Assembly (NCBI RefSeq): GCF_001279005.1 | Contig: NZ_LGCN01000210.1 | Location: 1 to 64,000 of the forward strand | Reading direction: 5' to 3' | Source of the DNA: Streptomyces caelestis | GTDB lineage: Bacteria > Actinomycetota > Actinomycetes > Streptomycetales > Streptomycetaceae | Length of the DNA: 64,000 bases | In this document: in pieces, positions 62,105 through 64,000 of the stretch | Layout of the letters: each line of letters begins with the position of its first letter | Numbering within the stretch: position 1 is the first letter of the stretch | Translations under genes and position numbers: made by a program | The notes under the pieces: model-generated | What the model was told of the DNA's origin: nothing | What the model saw: the letters and a program-made list of their open reading frames with translations, nothing else | Database searches by the model: none

Positions 62105-63987
62105 GTCGGCTCCTGTTGCTGGGCAGTGGATGACGGCTCAGGGCGGTCGGCCGTGCCTGCGCCGCGAACCGCCCGGAGGTGGCCGTCCTCGTGGACGCTG
62201 ACCTGGTCCAGGGCGACGAGGACCTTCGTCAGGGCGCTGGTTTCGGCGAGGCGGCCGGCGAGCCAGATGTTGTCCTCGCTCATCGGCTCGCCGTGGCGGG
62301 CGGTGAACTGCGCCTGGCGGCGGTCGATCAGTGCTTCGGTCTGGGCGAGCTGATGCTGGAGTTCGTCGCGGTGGCTGGCGTCGGTGACGAACTTGTCGCA
62401 GGTCAGGCAGGCGTTTCCCTTGGAGCAGACCTGTCTGGGCGGGAGCATGCACCAGCCGTTGGGCAGTACGCGGTCGGCGCGCTGGTCGAGGTGGAGGAGG
62501 TCGTAGAGGTCGCTCGGGTCCACCTCGGCGGTCCGGCCGTCGGCCGTGACCTTCTTGTAGCGGAGGAATTCGCGCTCGGCCGTCATTGCCAGGGTCTTGG
62601 CGTAGTGCATGGTCATGGCCGGGGTGACGTGTCCCAGGTAGCGCATGACGACGTGGATCGGGACCCCGGCGTTGATCAGGTCGGTCGCCCGTGTGTGCCG
62701 GAAGGTGTGGGTTTTGGAGATCTTGACGGGGCGGCCGACGCTGTCGGTGATCGCCAGGATCTTGGTCAGCGCGCCGAGTCGGCTGTGGAAGGTCGCCGAG
62801 GCGTAGGGCCTCTTGCCGAGCCGGTTGTTCTTGGTCTGCAGGAAGAGGTAGCGCGGGTCCGTTCCCGCCGGGGCACCCTGGGCGGTGATGAACTCGCGGG
62901 CCCATTCCTGCTGGCGGCGGATGATGTCGACGATCTCCTGGTCGACCGGGATCGTCGGCGGATCGCCACCGGTGATCTTCGTCTGCTGGTAGGCGAGCCG
63001 GGCCACGAAACCGTCCGGCTCCTTCCCCGGCTGCGGGCCTGTCGTCAGGAGTGGCAATAGCGGTTCGAAGTCCATCATCAGGACCTCGTTCATGCGTCGG
63101 CCTGTCCTAATCAGCAGCATGAGCGCGTGGAAGGCCTGCCGGTCTTCGAGTCCGCCTTCGGCCTTGGGGGCCGCGAGCACTCCGGAACCTGCGGCGATCT
63201 TGCTGATCACCTCGTCCTCCAGGGCCATGTCGTCCGGTGGCTGGTTGGTGAGGCGCGGCTTGTCCTCCAGACGGAACAGCACGGTGTGCTGGAGGCCGAG
63301 CCTGGTCCATCGCGCGTCGCCGAGTACGGAGGCGGCCTCGGCACTGTTGTCGTACATCCAGCGGTAGAACGCCTCGATGGTCACCAGCGGGCCCCTGCGG
63401 CTGTTCTTCGCGAGCCTGCCGCCCCTGTTCGGCCCGGTCATCGCGGTGTGATTGTTGAGCGAGTCCACGAATCCGCGCAGCCATGGCCGCAGCTTCTCGG
63501 GCGAGTCCACCAGTTGAGGCCCAGCACACCCTGCCTGATCGATGTACCACTGGAACCACTTCAGGTGGTCCAGCCGGCTCTTCACCGACGACCACACGTA
63601 ACGCTCCGTCGAAAGCTGCACCGACAGCCACCATTTCGCGGCCTCGCGGAACCAGTCCGTGGTCAGCTGGCTGAAGTTGGCGACCGCACGACCGTGGGGT
63701 TCGTGTTCCCTCTGGGGGATGCGCCGGTCCAAGGCCGGGTTCCAGACGTTCAGACGCCACCATTCGCCGTCGTGATAGGCGTGGGCGAGACGGTCCTGGA
63801 GATGCTTCAAGCCGTTCTCGACCCACGTCGGCAGGTAGGCGTTGACCGAGGCGTTCGTGCGCATCAACGCGCCGCGGACCTCTCGCCCCCACTCCCCGTG
63901 TGTCAGGGCCATGAGCGAGATTGCTGCTCGCGCGGCCGGGCTGCCGTGCTCGACCGCAAGGAGGAGTCCGCGCCGCAGCTCTCCCAT
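62101..63987 (-). CDS. TnpB-like tyrosine recombinase of Tn554 type
   Basis: 628 residues from the ATG at 63987 (true start could lie further right, outside the window). The N-terminal region (about 70-260) has a core-binding-like domain (YVWSSVKSRLDHLKWFQWYI). The catalytic domain has the full set of residues: R294 in IRTGRRMNEV, H427 and R430 in THTFRHTRATDL, H453 in YLGHVTPAMTM and nucleophile Y462 in MHYAKT. A C-terminal Cys cluster (C513, C521, C527, C530 in CMLPPRQVCSKGNACLTC) would bind zinc, as in TnpB of Tn554. Length matches TnpB (about 630). Together with TnpA and TnpC it should catalyse site-specific excision and insertion. Confidence 0.9.
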   Translation of the reverse strand: MGELRRGLLLAVEHGSPAARAAISLMALTHGEWGREVRGALMRTNASVNAYLPTWVENGLKHLQDRLAHAYHDGEWWRLNVWNPALDRRIPQREHEPHGRAVANFSQLTTDWFREAAKWWLSVQLSTERYVWSSVKSRLDHLKWFQWYIDQAGCAGPQLVDSPEKLRPWLRGFVDSLNNHTAMTGPNRGGRLAKNSRRGPLVTIEAFYRWMYDNSAEAASVLGDARWTRLGLQHTVLFRLEDKPRLTNQPPDDMALEDEVISKIAAGSGVLAAPKAEGGLEDRQAFHALMLLIRTGRRMNEVLMMDFEPLLPLLTTGPQPGKEPDGFVARLAYQQTKITGGDPPTIPVDQEIVDIIRRQQEWAREFITAQGAPAGTDPRYLFLQTKNNRLGKRPYASATFHSRLGALTKILAITDSVGRPVKISKTHTFRHTRATDLINAGVPIHVVMRYLGHVTPAMTMHYAKTLAMTAEREFLRYKKVTADGRTAEVDPSDLYDLLHLDQRADRVLPNGWCMLPPRQVCSKGNACLTCDKFVTDASHRDELQHQLAQTEALIDRRQAQFTARHGEPMSEDNIWLAGRLAETSALTKVLVALDQVSVHEDGHLRAVRGAGTADRPEPSSTAQQQEPT

Positions 63988-64000
63988 CCGTGTGGTGTTG

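Larger units (their letters stand above)
59730..64000. mobile_element. Left part of a Tn554-like site-specific transposon
   Basis: From the break in the HNH gene to the window edge the genes are an uncharacterised pair, then a small helix-turn-helix coiled-coil protein (TnpC-like) and a 628-residue tyrosine recombinase with a C-terminal Cys cluster (TnpB-like), in overlapping order. This gene order, sizes and the mode of insertion match Tn554-type elements, which encode TnpA, TnpB and TnpC and insert at one specific site without target duplication. TnpA should lie just right of the window. The left end is somewhere in 59729-59745; the end is AT-rich and the AGCTGCGA octamer occurs twice (near 59743 and 59810), possibly recombinase-binding sites. 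Confidence 0.75.

Overview
The window is high-GC actinobacterial DNA, almost certainly from a Streptomyces chromosome. The evidence is extreme third-position GC, GTG/TTG/CTG starts with purine-rich ribosome binding sites, actinobacterial families (an XRE-DUF5753/DUF397 pair, an RNase H-phosphatase fusion, a WGxxGxxG secreted protein, a GH10-CBM2 xylanase), and a gene order that from memory resembles the SCO2294-SCO2326 region of S. coelicolor. That synteny is recalled, not computed. No tRNA, rRNA, CRISPR array or replication origin was seen.

Layout. 1-2683: a sensor-like histidine kinase running off the left edge, a gene-poor stretch, then the RNase P RNA on the minus strand. 2595-9536: an EamA exporter with its AraC regulator, a chimeric relic (Uma2 tail against a broken TetR tail), yaaA, KDPG aldolase, and a minus-strand cluster of RNase H/phosphatase, zinc-ribbon coiled-coil protein and Nif3-like protein. 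9710-20195: a repeat-containing protein of unknown function, a MaoC hydratase, two MFS transporters (one with a CarboxypepD_reg-like tail), a methyltransferase, a secreted amidase and small membrane proteins. 20338-24510: an overlapping minus-strand operon (glycosyltransferase, methyltransferase, terpene-cyclase-fold protein) divergent from a KstR-like TetR regulator, with a KstR-type operator between them. 24790-26193: a secreted xylanase with two copies of an 11-bp palindrome upstream.

26304-32157 is a cobalamin-riboswitch operon. It encodes two secreted, membrane-anchored proteins followed by a full ECF transporter (EcfT, fused double ATPase, S component), all with 4 to 8 bp overlaps. I suggest the two surface proteins act as a bacterial counterpart of transcobalamin and feed the ECF importer.

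32425-45283 holds a secreted lytic transglycosylase and then a polymorphic toxin island: a large LamG/DNRLRE-like secreted protein, a 2.3-kilo-residue RHS protein ending in a Hint protease and a short RelE/ParE-like toxin tip, and an overlapping small gene that is probably the immunity protein. Directly behind it lie fragments of a tyrosine integrase and an IS1380-type transposase, which points to horizontal traffic at the variable end of the toxin.

45509-58954 is mostly ordinary chromosome: a regulator/ATPase trio, a GT87-PAP2 fusion, a ProP-like MFS, an O-methyltransferase, small conserved proteins, a tandem-repeat protein with a paralogous partner, a decayed GNAT gene, an MFS exporter with a C-terminal winged-helix-like region, a peptidoglycan-binding protein and a HAD phosphatase. 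From about 59730 to the right edge a Tn554-type element (TnpB-like and TnpC-like recombinase genes plus two cargo genes) interrupts a secreted HNH nuclease gene exactly at its catalytic DxDH codons.
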